A stretch of 64,000 bases of DNA from Mumia sp050632745 (GCF_050632745.1 NZ_JBODSD010000002.1:806001-870000); one strand, 5' to 3'. Shown: positions 24,867 through 33,268, counted from the first letter of the stretch. Program-made: numbers and translations. The notes: generated by a model not told the origin, from the letters alone.

Positions 24867-25790
24867 TCATGGGGTGGCGGCCCGCATCAGCGAGTCGGCG
24901 CCCTCGGCGAGCATCTCGGCAGCGAGACGCTCACCGATCCCGACCGGGTCCTGCACGGATCCGGTCGAGGACAGTCGGATGGACGGTGCGCCGGAGGGGT
25001 CTCCGGCAAAGGCACGCAGCCACAGCTGGGGGGTGCCGTCGTCGTCGACGACCTCGGCCCACGCCCCCACGGGGGCCGAGCAACCCGCCTCGAGCGAGGC
25101 GAGCAGGCTGCGTTCTGCGGTGACGGCGGCGCGGGTCGCGTCGTCGTCGAGTCGGGCGAGCAGACCGGCGACCTCGTGGTCGTCGGCGCGGCACTCGCAC
25201 GCCAGGGCACCCTGGCCGGGTGCGGGAAGGACCTGGAGCGGGTCGAGCAGCTCCGTCGCCTCTTCGATCCTGCCGAGTCGACGCAAACCGGCGGCGGCGA
25301 GGACGACGGCGTCCAGCTCGCCGGAGCGGACCTTGCCGATCCGCGTGTCGACGTTGCCGCGCAGGCCGACGACCTCGATGCCGAGCCCGAGCGCGTTGAT
25401 CTGGGCCGCACGGCGCGGCGACCCGGTCCCGACCCGGGAGCCCGGAGGAAGCTCGCCGAGCGTCATCCCGTCGCGGGCGACGACGGCGTCCCGCGGGTCG
25501 ACGCGCGGCGGGACGGCCGCCAGGGCGATCCCCTCCGCGGGTGTCGTCGGGATGTCCTTGAGCGAGTGGACGGCGATGTCGACCTCGCCGGCGAGCAGCG
25601 CGTCGCGCAGCGCGGACACGAAGACGCCGGTGCCGCCGAGCTCGGCGAGCGGGCGCGAGGTGCGGTCGCCCTCGGTCGAGACGGTCACGAGCTCGGTCTC
25701 GATCCCGGTCAGCTCGCTGAGCCGCTCGGCGACCTGGGCCGACTGCGTGGTCGCGAGCGCACTCGCACGGGTGCCGACACGAAGCGTCAT
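24867..25790 (-). CDS. hemC: Hydroxymethylbilane synthase (porphobilinogen deaminase)
   Basis: 307 residues. It polymerises four porphobilinogens into hydroxymethylbilane on a dipyrromethane cofactor held by Cys in LEAGCSAPVGAWAE. Family blocks: RVGTRASALATTQSAQVAERL, SLKDIPTTPAEG, VGTGSPRRAAQINAL and GLRGNVDTRIGKV. Its start overlaps the hemA stop by 4 bases (25787-25790). Confidence 0.95.
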   Translation of the reverse strand: MTLRVGTRASALATTQSAQVAERLSELTGIETELVTVSTEGDRTSRPLAELGGTGVFVSALRDALLAGEVDIAVHSLKDIPTTPAEGIALAAVPPRVDPRDAVVARDGMTLGELPPGSRVGTGSPRRAAQINALGLGIEVVGLRGNVDTRIGKVRSGELDAVVLAAAGLRRLGRIEEATELLDPLQVLPAPGQGALACECRADDHEVAGLLARLDDDATRAAVTAERSLLASLEAGCSAPVGAWAEVVDDDGTPQLWLRAFAGDPSGAPSIRLSSTGSVQDPVGIGERLAAEMLAEGADSLMRAATP

Positions 25791-27103
25791 GCCGGTCCAC
25801 CTCCCTGGGTACGTGACGGGTCCACGGTGCTGACCGCCTCGATCGCCGCCGGGTCCAGCGCGAACAGGTCGGCGAGCGCGTTGGCGTACGTCAGCGCGTC
25901 CGGACGGCCGGCCATCTCCTTGATGCGGACCGTGGGCTGGTGCAGGAGCTTGTCCGCGACGCGGCGCACCGTCTGGCGGAGCTCCTCGACGACCTGCGGG
26001 TCGACGTCACGGACACGTCCCTCGAGCCGCTCCAGCTCGGCCTCGACGACAGCGGTGGCCATCGAGCGCAGCGCGACGACGGTCGGGGTCACCTTGGCGG
26101 CGTGGCGGGCGGAGAGGAAGGCGGACACCTCGCCGGAGACGATGCGGCGCACCGCCTCGACGTCGGCGGCGCCCTTCTCGTCGGCGAGCTGCTCCTGCAG
26201 CTCACCGAGGCCGAGCATCATCACACCCGGCAGGTCGGCGACCTCCTCGTCGATGTCGCGCGGCAGCGCCAGGTCGATGAGGACGTACGGGGTGGTCCGG
26301 CCCGCGGTCGCGTCGCGGACCTGGTCCACGCCGATCACGGAGCCCGTCGCTCCGGTGCACGAGACGACGAGGTCGGCCTCCGCGAGAGCGGCGTCGAGCG
26401 CGGACCACGGGACGGCGGTGCCGTCGACCGTCGTGGCGAGCCGCTGCGCGCTGGCGTGCGTCCGGTTGGCGACCGTCACGCTCGCGACACCGCGGCGCGC
26501 CGCCGTCGTCGCCGCGAGCGCTGCCATCGCGCCGGCCCCGACCACGAGGACCCGCATGTCCTCGAGACGATGGCCGGCCTTGGCGACGAGCTCGAGCGAC
26601 GCCGCGACGAGCGACGGTCCGGCCCGGTCGATGTCGGTCTCGGCGTGGCCGCGCTTGGCGATGCGCAGGGCCTGCTGGAAGAGGACGTTGAGCGCCGGGC
26701 CGACGGTCGCGTCGTCCTGGCCGCGCTGGAGCGCGGTCCTGACCTGACCGAGGATCTGGCTCTCGCCCACGACCATCGAGTCCAGCCCGGACGCGACGGA
26801 GAACAGGTGCGCGACCGCGGCGTCGTCGTAGTGGACGTAGATGTGCCGGAGCAGGTCGTTGCGCGTCACGCCCGAGTGCTCGACGAGCAGGTCCGAGATG
26901 TCCTCGACCGAGCCGTGGAACCGCTCCGCCTCCACGTAGATCTCGACGCGGTTGCAGGTCGAGACGACGAGCGACTCGGTGACGTGCTGGGCCTCGAGGG
27001 CCTGCTGGGCGACCTTGACCACCGAGTCGCCGTCCAGGGCGACGCGCTCGAGGACGGAGACCGGGGCGCTGCGGTGGGAGACGCCGACGACCAGGACGCT
27101 CAT
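25787..27103 (-). CDS. hemA: Glutamyl-tRNA reductase
   Basis: 438 residues. It reduces glutamyl-tRNA to glutamate-1-semialdehyde with NADPH, the first step of the C5 pathway. Catalytic Cys in STCNRVEIYVEAERFHG; NADPH domain VLVVGAGAMAALAATTAARRG; GESQILGQVRTALQRG is another signature. The C-terminal dimerisation helix follows. The start at 27103 (MSVLVVGVSHRSAPVSVLE) overlaps the rex stop (ATGA), so hemA translation is tied to the redox repressor. Confidence 0.95.
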   Translation of the reverse strand: MSVLVVGVSHRSAPVSVLERVALDGDSVVKVAQQALEAQHVTESLVVSTCNRVEIYVEAERFHGSVEDISDLLVEHSGVTRNDLLRHIYVHYDDAAVAHLFSVASGLDSMVVGESQILGQVRTALQRGQDDATVGPALNVLFQQALRIAKRGHAETDIDRAGPSLVAASLELVAKAGHRLEDMRVLVVGAGAMAALAATTAARRGVASVTVANRTHASAQRLATTVDGTAVPWSALDAALAEADLVVSCTGATGSVIGVDQVRDATAGRTTPYVLIDLALPRDIDEEVADLPGVMMLGLGELQEQLADEKGAADVEAVRRIVSGEVSAFLSARHAAKVTPTVVALRSMATAVVEAELERLEGRVRDVDPQVVEELRQTVRRVADKLLHQPTVRIKEMAGRPDALTYANALADLFALDPAAIEAVSTVDPSRTQGGGPA

Positions 27104-27822
27104 GCCTCGACCTCCTGGCTCGGCTCCTCGCTGGGCACACTTTCGCGCTCCGCGCTGGGCACCCGCTTGCGCTGCTCGTGGTAGGCCAGGATCTGCAGCT
27201 CGATCGACAGGTCCACCTTGCGCACGTCGACGCCGTCGGGGACGACGAGGACGGCGGGCGCGAAGTTCAGGATGCTCGTGACGCCGACGGCCACGAGCTG
27301 GTCCGCGACCTCTTGGGCTGCCTCGCCCGGGGTCGCGATGACGCCGATGGAGCAACCGTGCTCGGCGACCACGTCGGCGAGGTCGTCGATGTGCGCGATC
27401 GCGAGCTCGCCGTGCACCTCGCCGACCCGCGAGCGGTCGCCGTCGACGAGGGCGACGATGCGGAACCCGCGGGACCGGAAGCCGCCGTAGTTGGACAGCG
27501 CCTGGCCCAGGTTGCCGATGCCGACGATGACGACGGTCCAGTCCTGGTTGACGCCGATCTCACGGGCGATCTGGTAGCGGAGGTACTCCACGTCGTAGCC
27601 CACACCACGGGTGCCATAGGATCCCAGGTACGACAGGTCCTTGCGGAGCTTCGCGGAGTTGACGCCCGCGGCGGTCGCGAGCTGCTCGGACGACACCGTC
27701 CGCAGGCCGGACTCACCGAGAGCGGTCAGCGCACGCAGATACACCGGGAGCCGCGCCACCGTCGCCTCGGGGATCCCCGACGAGACGGGGCGGCCGTTGG
27801 CCTGCGCTCGCAGCTGGTTCAC
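27100..27822 (-). CDS. rex: Redox-sensing transcriptional repressor Rex
   Basis: 240 residues. The N-terminal winged helix is IPEATVARLPVYLRALTAL to QLATAAGVNSAKLRKDLSYLG, with GTRGVGYDVEYL next. The C-terminal Rossmann domain is VVIVGIGNLGQALSNYGGF and binds NADH/NAD+. Rex leaves its operator when NADH rises. In Streptomyces coelicolor it heads the rex-hemACD operon and represses it; the layout is the same here, with overlapping starts. A plausible operator lies 84 bases upstream of the start. Confidence 0.94.
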   Translation of the reverse strand: MNQLRAQANGRPVSSGIPEATVARLPVYLRALTALGESGLRTVSSEQLATAAGVNSAKLRKDLSYLGSYGTRGVGYDVEYLRYQIAREIGVNQDWTVVIVGIGNLGQALSNYGGFRSRGFRIVALVDGDRSRVGEVHGELAIAHIDDLADVVAEHGCSIGVIATPGEAAQEVADQLVAVGVTSILNFAPAVLVVPDGVDVRKVDLSIELQILAYHEQRKRVPSAERESVPSEEPSQEVEA

Positions 27823-27905
27823 ATCGCTCCTGGCACCGCGGTACGGATTCCGGATGTTGCCGGCGGGTTAACGCCGGTGAACACCGGCGGATCCACTGTA
27901 AGAGC

Positions 27906-27923
27906 TTGTGAACGTGAGAACAA
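27906..27923. promoter_or_regulatory. Candidate Rex operator upstream of rex-hem operon
   Basis: An 18-bp site reads TTGTGAA in its left half, identical to the Rex half-site, then four spacer bases and a weak right half (AGAACAA against TTCACAA, 4 of 7). It lies 84 bases upstream of the rex start, where autoregulation would be expected. Half-site quality is unequal, so occupancy is uncertain. Confidence 0.5.
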
Positions 27924-27943
27924 AATCGAGCGGCGCCCCGCGA

Positions 27944-27961
27944 GGGTGACTCGGGTCACCC
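27944..27961 (-). terminator. Inverted repeat between glutaredoxin-like gene and rex
   Basis: A 7-bp perfect inverted repeat (GGGTGAC / GTCACCC, 4-base loop) lies 32 bases after the glutaredoxin-like stop and ahead of the candidate rex operator. It may terminate the upstream transcript, insulating the rex promoter, or be a second protein site. There is no T-run. Confidence 0.3.
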
Positions 27962-27992
27962 CCCGCCGTACCGCCCCGACCGTCCTGCGAGG

Positions 27993-28250
27993 TCAGCGCG
28001 CCAGGGCCGCTTGGAGGCGCGCCGCGTCGACCCGCCAGAAGTCGTGCTGACGGCCGTCGACGAAGGTCACGGGGATCTGCTCGCCGTAGGAGCGCATCAG
28101 GTCCTCGTCACCGCTGATGTCGACCTCGCGCCACGTCTCGCCGGCGTCGGCGCACACCTGCGCGACCACCGCGACCGCGTCCTCGCACAGGTGGCAGCCG
28201 GGCTTCGCGTAGACGACCACCCGAGCCGTCTCCGTCGGGTCAGCGCTCAT
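27993..28250 (-). CDS. Glutaredoxin-like thiol protein
   Basis: 85 residues, a compact thioredoxin fold. CxxC in YAKPGCHLCEDAVAVV, cis-Pro in QIPVTFVDG. It matches the glutaredoxin family 2 type that sits just upstream of hemA in actinobacteria (Rv0508 in M. tuberculosis). With no glutathione in these organisms, the partner may be mycothiol or an unknown thiol. It overlaps the end of the acyl-AMP ligase-like gene by 11 bases. Confidence 0.85.
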   Translation of the reverse strand: MSADPTETARVVVYAKPGCHLCEDAVAVVAQVCADAGETWREVDISGDEDLMRSYGEQIPVTFVDGRQHDFWRVDAARLQAALAR

Positions 28251-29796
28251 CCTGCAGTCCCAGAACCCCTCGTCTCGCCTCAGCCGCCCGCAGGCGGCTC
28301 TTGGAGATCTCGCCCGTCGTCGTGTGCGGGAGCGACTCCGTCACCACGATCTCACGCGGCACCTTGAAGCGGGCCAGGCGCCCTCGGGTGAACTCGCGCA
28401 GGCCCTCGGCGAACGTCTCCTCGTCGCCGACCGGGCGGGAGGGGACGACGTACGCACGCACCGCCTCGCCGGTCTCGCGGTCCTCCACCCCGACGACGGC
28501 GACCTCGGCGACACCCGGGGCGTCCCCGAGCGCCTCCTCGACCTCGCGCGGGAAGACGTTGAAGCCGGAGACGATCACCAGCTCGCGGAGCCGGTCGACC
28601 AGCGTGAGGTCTCCGTCGGCGTCCAGGATGCCGACGTCGCCGGTCGCGAACCATCCCGCCTCGTCCGGGCCGCCCGACATGTCCGGCCAGAACCCGGTCA
28701 GCAGGTTCGGTCCGCGCAGCCAGATCTCGCCGGGGTCGCCGAGCTCGGCGTCGGCGCCGTCCTTGTCGACCAGGCGGAGCTCGAGGCCCTGGAGGGGCGA
28801 CCCCACCGACCACGGCTTGTCGTCGGGTCGCCCGAGCGTCGTCGTGACGACCGGCGCGGCCTCGGTGAGACCGTAGCCCTGCTGGAGCGGGTGCCCCGAG
28901 GTGACGCCGAACTCCTCGACGAGGTCGGCCTCGATCGGTGCGGCTCCGCTGAGCACGACGCGCACACCGGCGAGCGCCGCCTGGACGCCGGGGCGGCCGC
29001 TCCACGCCGCGACCACGGGCGGGGCCACAGGGACGACCGTGACGCCGTGGCGGACGATCGCCTCCAGCGTCCGCTCGGGGTCGAAGCGGTCGAGAAGCAC
29101 GGTCGTCGCGCCCTGCCGCACCGCCTGACCGAGCACCGCGTTGAGCGCGAAGACGTGGAACAGCGGCAACATCACGACGACCACGTCGTCGCCGCGGACC
29201 GCTGCCGGCTCGACCGCGGCGACCTGGTCGAGGTTGGTCAGCAGGGCTCGGTGGCTCAGCGCGACGATGCGCTGCTCGGTCGACGTGCCGGACGTCGACA
29301 TCAGGAGCGCGATGGTCTCCGGGTCCGGCGGGAACGGCGGGAGGCCCCGCGGTCCCGGACGGACCTGGAGGAGGTCCGCGAACGGCCTGACGCTGGGGTC
29401 CGGGTCGCTCTCCCCCGCCACCACGGTCGGCAGCCCGGCGCGGGCGAACACCGAGGCCCAGTCGGGGTCGCACACCACGAGGCGTACGCCGGTGGTCGCG
29501 CACAGCGCCGTCGCCTCGTCCTGCGGTGCCCGCGGGTTGACCGGGACGACGACGAGCCCCAGGCGCAGCGCGGCGAAGTAGGTGACGGGCAGCTCGACGC
29601 GGTTCGTCAGGACGAGGGCGACCCGCTGCCCGGCCACGAGACCTTGGGCGGAGATCCAGGCGGCGACCCGGGAGACCTGGTCGTCGAGCGCCCCCCACGT
29701 GAGAGAGCGACCCTGGCCGTAGCCCTCGACGAGCGCCGTGCCGTCCGGATCCTGCTCCGCCTGCTGCCGGACGAGCTCCGCGACGTTCACCGTCAT
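28240..29796 (-). CDS. Acyl-AMP ligase/synthetase family protein with altered catalytic motifs
   Basis: 518 residues of the ANL (acyl-CoA synthetase) family. Recognisable blocks: LSGAAPIEADLVEEFG, QQGYGLTEAAPVVTT, GEIWLRGPNLLTGFW, GWFATGDVGILD and VSGFNVFPREVEEAL. Two motifs are unusual. The ATP phosphate loop reads STSGTSTEQRIVALSHR, without the canonical Gly-x-Pro-Lys-Gly. The C-terminal catalytic segment reads PHTTTGEISKSRLR, with Glu where the adenylation Lys normally sits. It may be an ANL enzyme with other chemistry, weak activity, or use of the nearby Lys. Confidence 0.78.
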   Translation of the reverse strand: MTVNVAELVRQQAEQDPDGTALVEGYGQGRSLTWGALDDQVSRVAAWISAQGLVAGQRVALVLTNRVELPVTYFAALRLGLVVVPVNPRAPQDEATALCATTGVRLVVCDPDWASVFARAGLPTVVAGESDPDPSVRPFADLLQVRPGPRGLPPFPPDPETIALLMSTSGTSTEQRIVALSHRALLTNLDQVAAVEPAAVRGDDVVVVMLPLFHVFALNAVLGQAVRQGATTVLLDRFDPERTLEAIVRHGVTVVPVAPPVVAAWSGRPGVQAALAGVRVVLSGAAPIEADLVEEFGVTSGHPLQQGYGLTEAAPVVTTTLGRPDDKPWSVGSPLQGLELRLVDKDGADAELGDPGEIWLRGPNLLTGFWPDMSGGPDEAGWFATGDVGILDADGDLTLVDRLRELVIVSGFNVFPREVEEALGDAPGVAEVAVVGVEDRETGEAVRAYVVPSRPVGDEETFAEGLREFTRGRLARFKVPREIVVTESLPHTTTGEISKSRLRAAEARRGVLGLQDER

Positions 29797-29858
29797 GGCG
29801 TCGAGTCTCGCACAGCACGAGGTCCGTGCGCCGGTGGCCTGATCGGTAGGCTCGTGCC

Positions 29859-30734
29859 GTGGACGCGAACGGGTACCGACGACCGCGCAACCTCCGAGCC
29901 CGCTCGATGCTCGCCGGCGAGGCCTCCGCGGCCGCCGCCGAGGTCGAGTCGAGCTTCGCCGTGCCGCCCGACCCCACAGCGGCGGCGTTCTTCGACGTGG
30001 ACAACACGATCATGCAGGGCGCGTCCCTGTTCCACCTCGCGCGCGGCCTCTACAAGCGCAAGTTCTTCACCACCCGCGAGATCGCCGGTGCCGCGTGGAA
30101 GCAGGCCTACTTCCGCTTCGCCGGGGTCGAGGACCCCGAGCACGTGGAGTCGGCGCGTGCCTCGGCGCTCGCGTTCATCGCCGGCCACGCGGTCAGCGAG
30201 CTCGAGCTGGTCGGCAACGAGATCTTCGACGAGACGATGGCGAGTCGCATCTGGCCCGGCACGCGGGCGATCGCACAGCGCCACCTCGACGAAGGCCAGC
30301 GGGTGTGGCTGGTGACGGCGGCGCCGGTCGAGATCGCCCGCATCATCGCGCGGCGCCTCGGGCTGACGGGCGCGCTCGGCACGGTCGCGGAGTCCGTCGA
30401 CGGCGTCTACACCGGCCGTCTCGTCGGCGACATGCTGCACGGTCCCGCCAAGGCGGACGCGGTGCTGGCGCTGGCTCGCGAGGAGGGTCTCGACCTCGAG
30501 CGCTGCTCGGCCTACTCCGACTCCTTCAACGACCTGCCGATGCTGTCGCTGGTCGGGCACCCGTGCGCCGTCAACCCCGACTCGCACCTGCGCTACCACG
30601 CCCGCAAGCACGGCTGGGCGATCGTCGACTACCGCACGGGCCGCAAGGCGGCGAAGGCCGGCCTGATGGGGGCCGCGGTCGCCGGCGCGGTCACCGGGGC
30701 TGCGCTGGGAGCTGCCCGCGCACGTCGTCGCTGA
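29859..30734 (+). CDS. HAD-IB family phosphatase (SerB1-like)
   Basis: 291 residues. Nucleophile motif AFFDVDNTIMQGASLF (DxDxT type), motif II/III region VTAAPVEIARIIARRLG, and motif IV YSDSFNDLPMLSLVG. This is the HAD-IB subgroup that includes phosphoserine phosphatase and proteins found next to or fused with PlsC acyltransferases; here a PlsC-like gene converges on it. A C-terminal helix rich in Ala/Gly (GLMGAAVAGAVTGAALGAA) may associate with the membrane. The syntenic M. tuberculosis gene is serB1 (Rv0505c). Substrate unknown. Confidence 0.85.
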   Translation: MDANGYRRPRNLRARSMLAGEASAAAAEVESSFAVPPDPTAAAFFDVDNTIMQGASLFHLARGLYKRKFFTTREIAGAAWKQAYFRFAGVEDPEHVESARASALAFIAGHAVSELELVGNEIFDETMASRIWPGTRAIAQRHLDEGQRVWLVTAAPVEIARIIARRLGLTGALGTVAESVDGVYTGRLVGDMLHGPAKADAVLALAREEGLDLERCSAYSDSFNDLPMLSLVGHPCAVNPDSHLRYHARKHGWAIVDYRTGRKAAKAGLMGAAVAGAVTGAALGAARARRR

Positions 30735-30767
30735 CCTCGCGAGCCACCTTCTGCGGCGGCTCTCTCG

Positions 30768-32174
30768 CTAGACGAAAGGGTGGCCGCGGTCCACGAGCAG
30801 CGCGTACAGCGTCTGCTGGATCGTCTCCCGCACCTGGTCGGTGACGTTGAAGACGAGCATGGGGTCGTCGGCCGCCTCGACGGGGTACGCGTCGGTGCGC
30901 ACCGGCTCCCCGAACTCGACGATCCACTTGCTGGGCAGCGGGATCATCCCCAGCGGGCCGAGCCAGGGGAAGAACGGCGTGATCGGCACGTACGGGATGC
31001 CGAGCAGCCGGGCCAGCGACGGGACGTTGCCGACCAGCGGATAGATCTCCTCGGCACCGACGATCGAGACCGGGACGATCGGCACCCCGGCCCGCATCGC
31101 CGCCGACACGAACCCGCCGCGGCCGAAGCGCTGGAGCTTGTAGCGCTCGCTGTACGGCTTGCCGATGCCCTTGAAGCCCTCCGGCCAGACACCGACGATG
31201 TGCCCCTCGGCAAGGAGCCGCTCCGCGTCCTCGTTGCACGCGAGCGTCGCCCCCATCTTGCGCGCGAGCTCCCCGATGAAGGGCAGCTCGAACACGAGGT
31301 CGGCGCCGAGCAGCCGGAGCGCACGACCCGCGTGGTCGTTGACGATCAGCGTGGTCATGGCGGCGTCGACGGGGATGGTGCCCGAGTGGTTCGCGACGAC
31401 GAGGGCGCCACCGTCGGACGGGATGTGCTCGGCGCCGCGCACCTCGATCCGGAACCACTTCTCGGCCAGCGGACGCAGCGCCGCCATCCCGATCGCGTGG
31501 AGCTGCGGGTCCAGCCCGAACTCGTCGATCTCGTAGTCCCCGGTGATCCGACGGCGTACCAGGGCGAGGAGCTCGGCGGCCTTCGCCTCCCAGTCCTCGC
31601 CGAGAACGGTCCGAGCACCGTGGGTCAGCGCGGAGATCCAGTCGGCGAGCGGGATCCCCTGAGGGGACGAACCGTCGTCGGAGGCCTCCGGGTCGTCGTT
31701 CACGATCAGCGAGAACGCCGGCCGCTCGTGCGGCTCGTCGACCGGAGCGTCGGTCGGCTCCTCGGACGCGGGTGCCTGCGCCGCCTCGGACTCGCCGGTC
31801 GCCCCGACGAGCTCGGACGGGTCCACCTCCGCCTCGACCGAGCCGGGCGTCACCGTGATGACCTCGACCGGGTTGCCGATCGTCGGCACGTCGATCTTCG
31901 GGGCGATCTGGACCGCGGGCGCCTCGGGCTCCGGCGGGACGGGCGTCGCGGTCTCGGGAGGAACCGCCGCTGCCTTCTTGGCCGCGGCCTTCTTCGCGGG
32001 TGCGGCCTTCTTCACGGGCGCCTTCTTCGCGGGCGCGGCCTTCTTCGCCGCCGCCTTCTTCGCCGGGGTCCCCGCGAGCGAGCGCGCCGCCGACGACGGC
32101 GTCGCGCTCCCGGTGCCCCGGCCCGGTCGCCCTCGGGTCCCGATCGGCGACTCCTCGTGCGGCGCGTCAGCCAC
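30768..32174 (-). CDS. Lysophospholipid acyltransferase-like protein with Lys/Ala-rich N-terminal tail
   Basis: 468 residues, GTG start overlapping the upstream stop by 8 bases. Residues 25-75 are Lys/Ala repeats like histone-H1 or HupB tails. Residues 75-160 are acidic and Pro-rich. The acyltransferase domain (about 230-460) has VVANHSGTIPVDAAMTTL in place of a strict HX4D box, then CNEDAERLLAEG and GVWPEGFKGIGKPYS, as in the LPLAT_MGAT-like group (Rv0502). It probably acylates a glycerolipid at the inner membrane face. The tail may bind anionic lipid or nucleic acid. Confidence 0.82.
   Translation of the reverse strand: MADAPHEESPIGTRGRPGRGTGSATPSSAARSLAGTPAKKAAAKKAAPAKKAPVKKAAPAKKAAAKKAAAVPPETATPVPPEPEAPAVQIAPKIDVPTIGNPVEVITVTPGSVEAEVDPSELVGATGESEAAQAPASEEPTDAPVDEPHERPAFSLIVNDDPEASDDGSSPQGIPLADWISALTHGARTVLGEDWEAKAAELLALVRRRITGDYEIDEFGLDPQLHAIGMAALRPLAEKWFRIEVRGAEHIPSDGGALVVANHSGTIPVDAAMTTLIVNDHAGRALRLLGADLVFELPFIGELARKMGATLACNEDAERLLAEGHIVGVWPEGFKGIGKPYSERYKLQRFGRGGFVSAAMRAGVPIVPVSIVGAEEIYPLVGNVPSLARLLGIPYVPITPFFPWLGPLGMIPLPSKWIVEFGEPVRTDAYPVEAADDPMLVFNVTDQVRETIQQTLYALLVDRGHPFV
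31959..32073. repeat. Low-complexity repeat encoding Lys/Ala-rich tail
   Basis: On the minus strand the segment encodes repeated AAKKA, PAKKA and PVKKA units. The plus strand shows recurring GCCTTCTTC triplet blocks. The composition differs sharply from the rest of the gene. Confidence 0.8.
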
Positions 32175-33150
32175 GCGTGCCTCCCAGCGCGGACAGCAGA
32201 CCGGGCTCGGCGGCCTCGGCGAACGAGTCGAGGGTCTGCGGGGTCGAGTACAGCACCTCGTACCCCAGCTCCCGCTCGAGCTTGGACCCGTCGCACACCC
32301 GGCCGTGCATGAACAGCCGCGTGAGCTCAGGGGTGAAGTCGGAGCTCATCAGCCGCACCATCCGCTGGGTGACGCCGTTGAACCCGAGCGACGGCAGCCG
32401 CAGCATCGGGCGCCCGAGCCGGCGTGCGGCCTGGCTGAGCGTGACCACGTGCGGGCCGACGACGTTGTACGTGCCCGTGACGTCGCCGGTCGCGGCGAGC
32501 GCGAGCACGTTGAGCGCGTCGTACGGGTGGAGGAACTGCAGCCTCGGGTCGTAGCCGAGGATCGCCGGCAGGACCGGCAGCTTGAGGTACTCGCTGAACG
32601 GCGTCAGCACGTCGGCCGCGAGCACGTTGCCGAGCCGGAACGTCGCGATGGCGACGTCGGGCCGGCGCCGCCCGAAGCCACGGACGTACGCCTCGACGTC
32701 GACCGCGTCCTTCGGGAAGCCGCTCGTCGTGCCCGCCCGGGCCGGCGTCTGCTCGGTGAACATCGCCGGGTTGCGGGCGGACGTGCCGTACACGGCGGTG
32801 GACGACTGGACGACGAGCCGCTCCACCGTCCGCGAGTTCTGGCACGCGGCGAGGAGCTGCATCGTGCCGATGACGTTGATCTCCTTGACCGCGCTGCGCG
32901 AGCCGAGCTGGCGCTGCGGCGCGGCGACGTTCATGTGCACCACCGTGTCGACGTCCTCGACCGCGAGGACCTTGCCGACGACGGGCGTACGGATGTCGGC
33001 GCGCACGTACTTGATGCCGTGCATGTCACCGGTCGGCGGCTGGACGTCGAGCCCGACCACCTTGTCCACGCCCGGCGTGACCGCGAGGCGACGCGCGAGC
33101 CTCGAACCGAGGTCGCGCGCTACGCCGGTCACCAGGACGACGCGGCCCAT
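32167..33150 (-). CDS. NAD-dependent epimerase/dehydratase family protein (GalE2-like)
   Basis: 327 residues. N-terminal Rossmann motif VLVTGVARDLGSRLARRL, with NAD-binding Asp in VVGLDVQPP; NVAAPQ and an STAVYG segment containing the Ser/Tyr of the active site (QSSTAVYGTSARN). The extended SDR fold acts on nucleotide sugars in most relatives, but the subgroup found with Rv0502-like acyltransferases (Rv0501, galE2) is not well characterised. It ends inside the start of the acyltransferase gene, so the two are coupled. Confidence 0.82.
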   Translation of the reverse strand: MGRVVLVTGVARDLGSRLARRLAVTPGVDKVVGLDVQPPTGDMHGIKYVRADIRTPVVGKVLAVEDVDTVVHMNVAAPQRQLGSRSAVKEINVIGTMQLLAACQNSRTVERLVVQSSTAVYGTSARNPAMFTEQTPARAGTTSGFPKDAVDVEAYVRGFGRRRPDVAIATFRLGNVLAADVLTPFSEYLKLPVLPAILGYDPRLQFLHPYDALNVLALAATGDVTGTYNVVGPHVVTLSQAARRLGRPMLRLPSLGFNGVTQRMVRLMSSDFTPELTRLFMHGRVCDGSKLERELGYEVLYSTPQTLDSFAEAAEPGLLSALGGTRG

Positions 33151-33166
33151 CTGGTGGCTCGTGCGG

Positions 33167-33268
33167 CTACTTGCCGAGACGACGACGCTGGACGCGCGTG
33201 CGCTTGAGGAGCTTGCGGTGCTTCTTCTTCGACATGCGCTTGCGGCGCTTCTTGATGACAGAACCCAC
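33167..33268 (-). CDS. Ribosomal protein bS22 (AURKAIP1/COX24-domain protein)
   Basis: A 33-residue, extremely basic protein beginning VGSVIKKRRKRMSKKKHRK and ending RVQRRRLGK. This matches the tiny actinobacterial ribosomal protein described in mycobacteria as bS22 (the Rv0500B position). GTG start with AAGGTG 4 bases upstream; TAG stop at 33167. It lies 16 bases before the epimerase gene, so the two may share a transcript. Its place between the proC region and the galE2-like gene is the same in M. tuberculosis. Confidence 0.9.
   Translation of the reverse strand: MGSVIKKRRKRMSKKKHRKLLKRTRVQRRRLGK

Noticed and set aside
30737..30770. Bidirectional terminator between the HAD and acyltransferase genes
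   Set aside because: The stem GCGAG/CTCGC is only 5 bp before a bulge and overlaps the acyltransferase stop; too weak to list.
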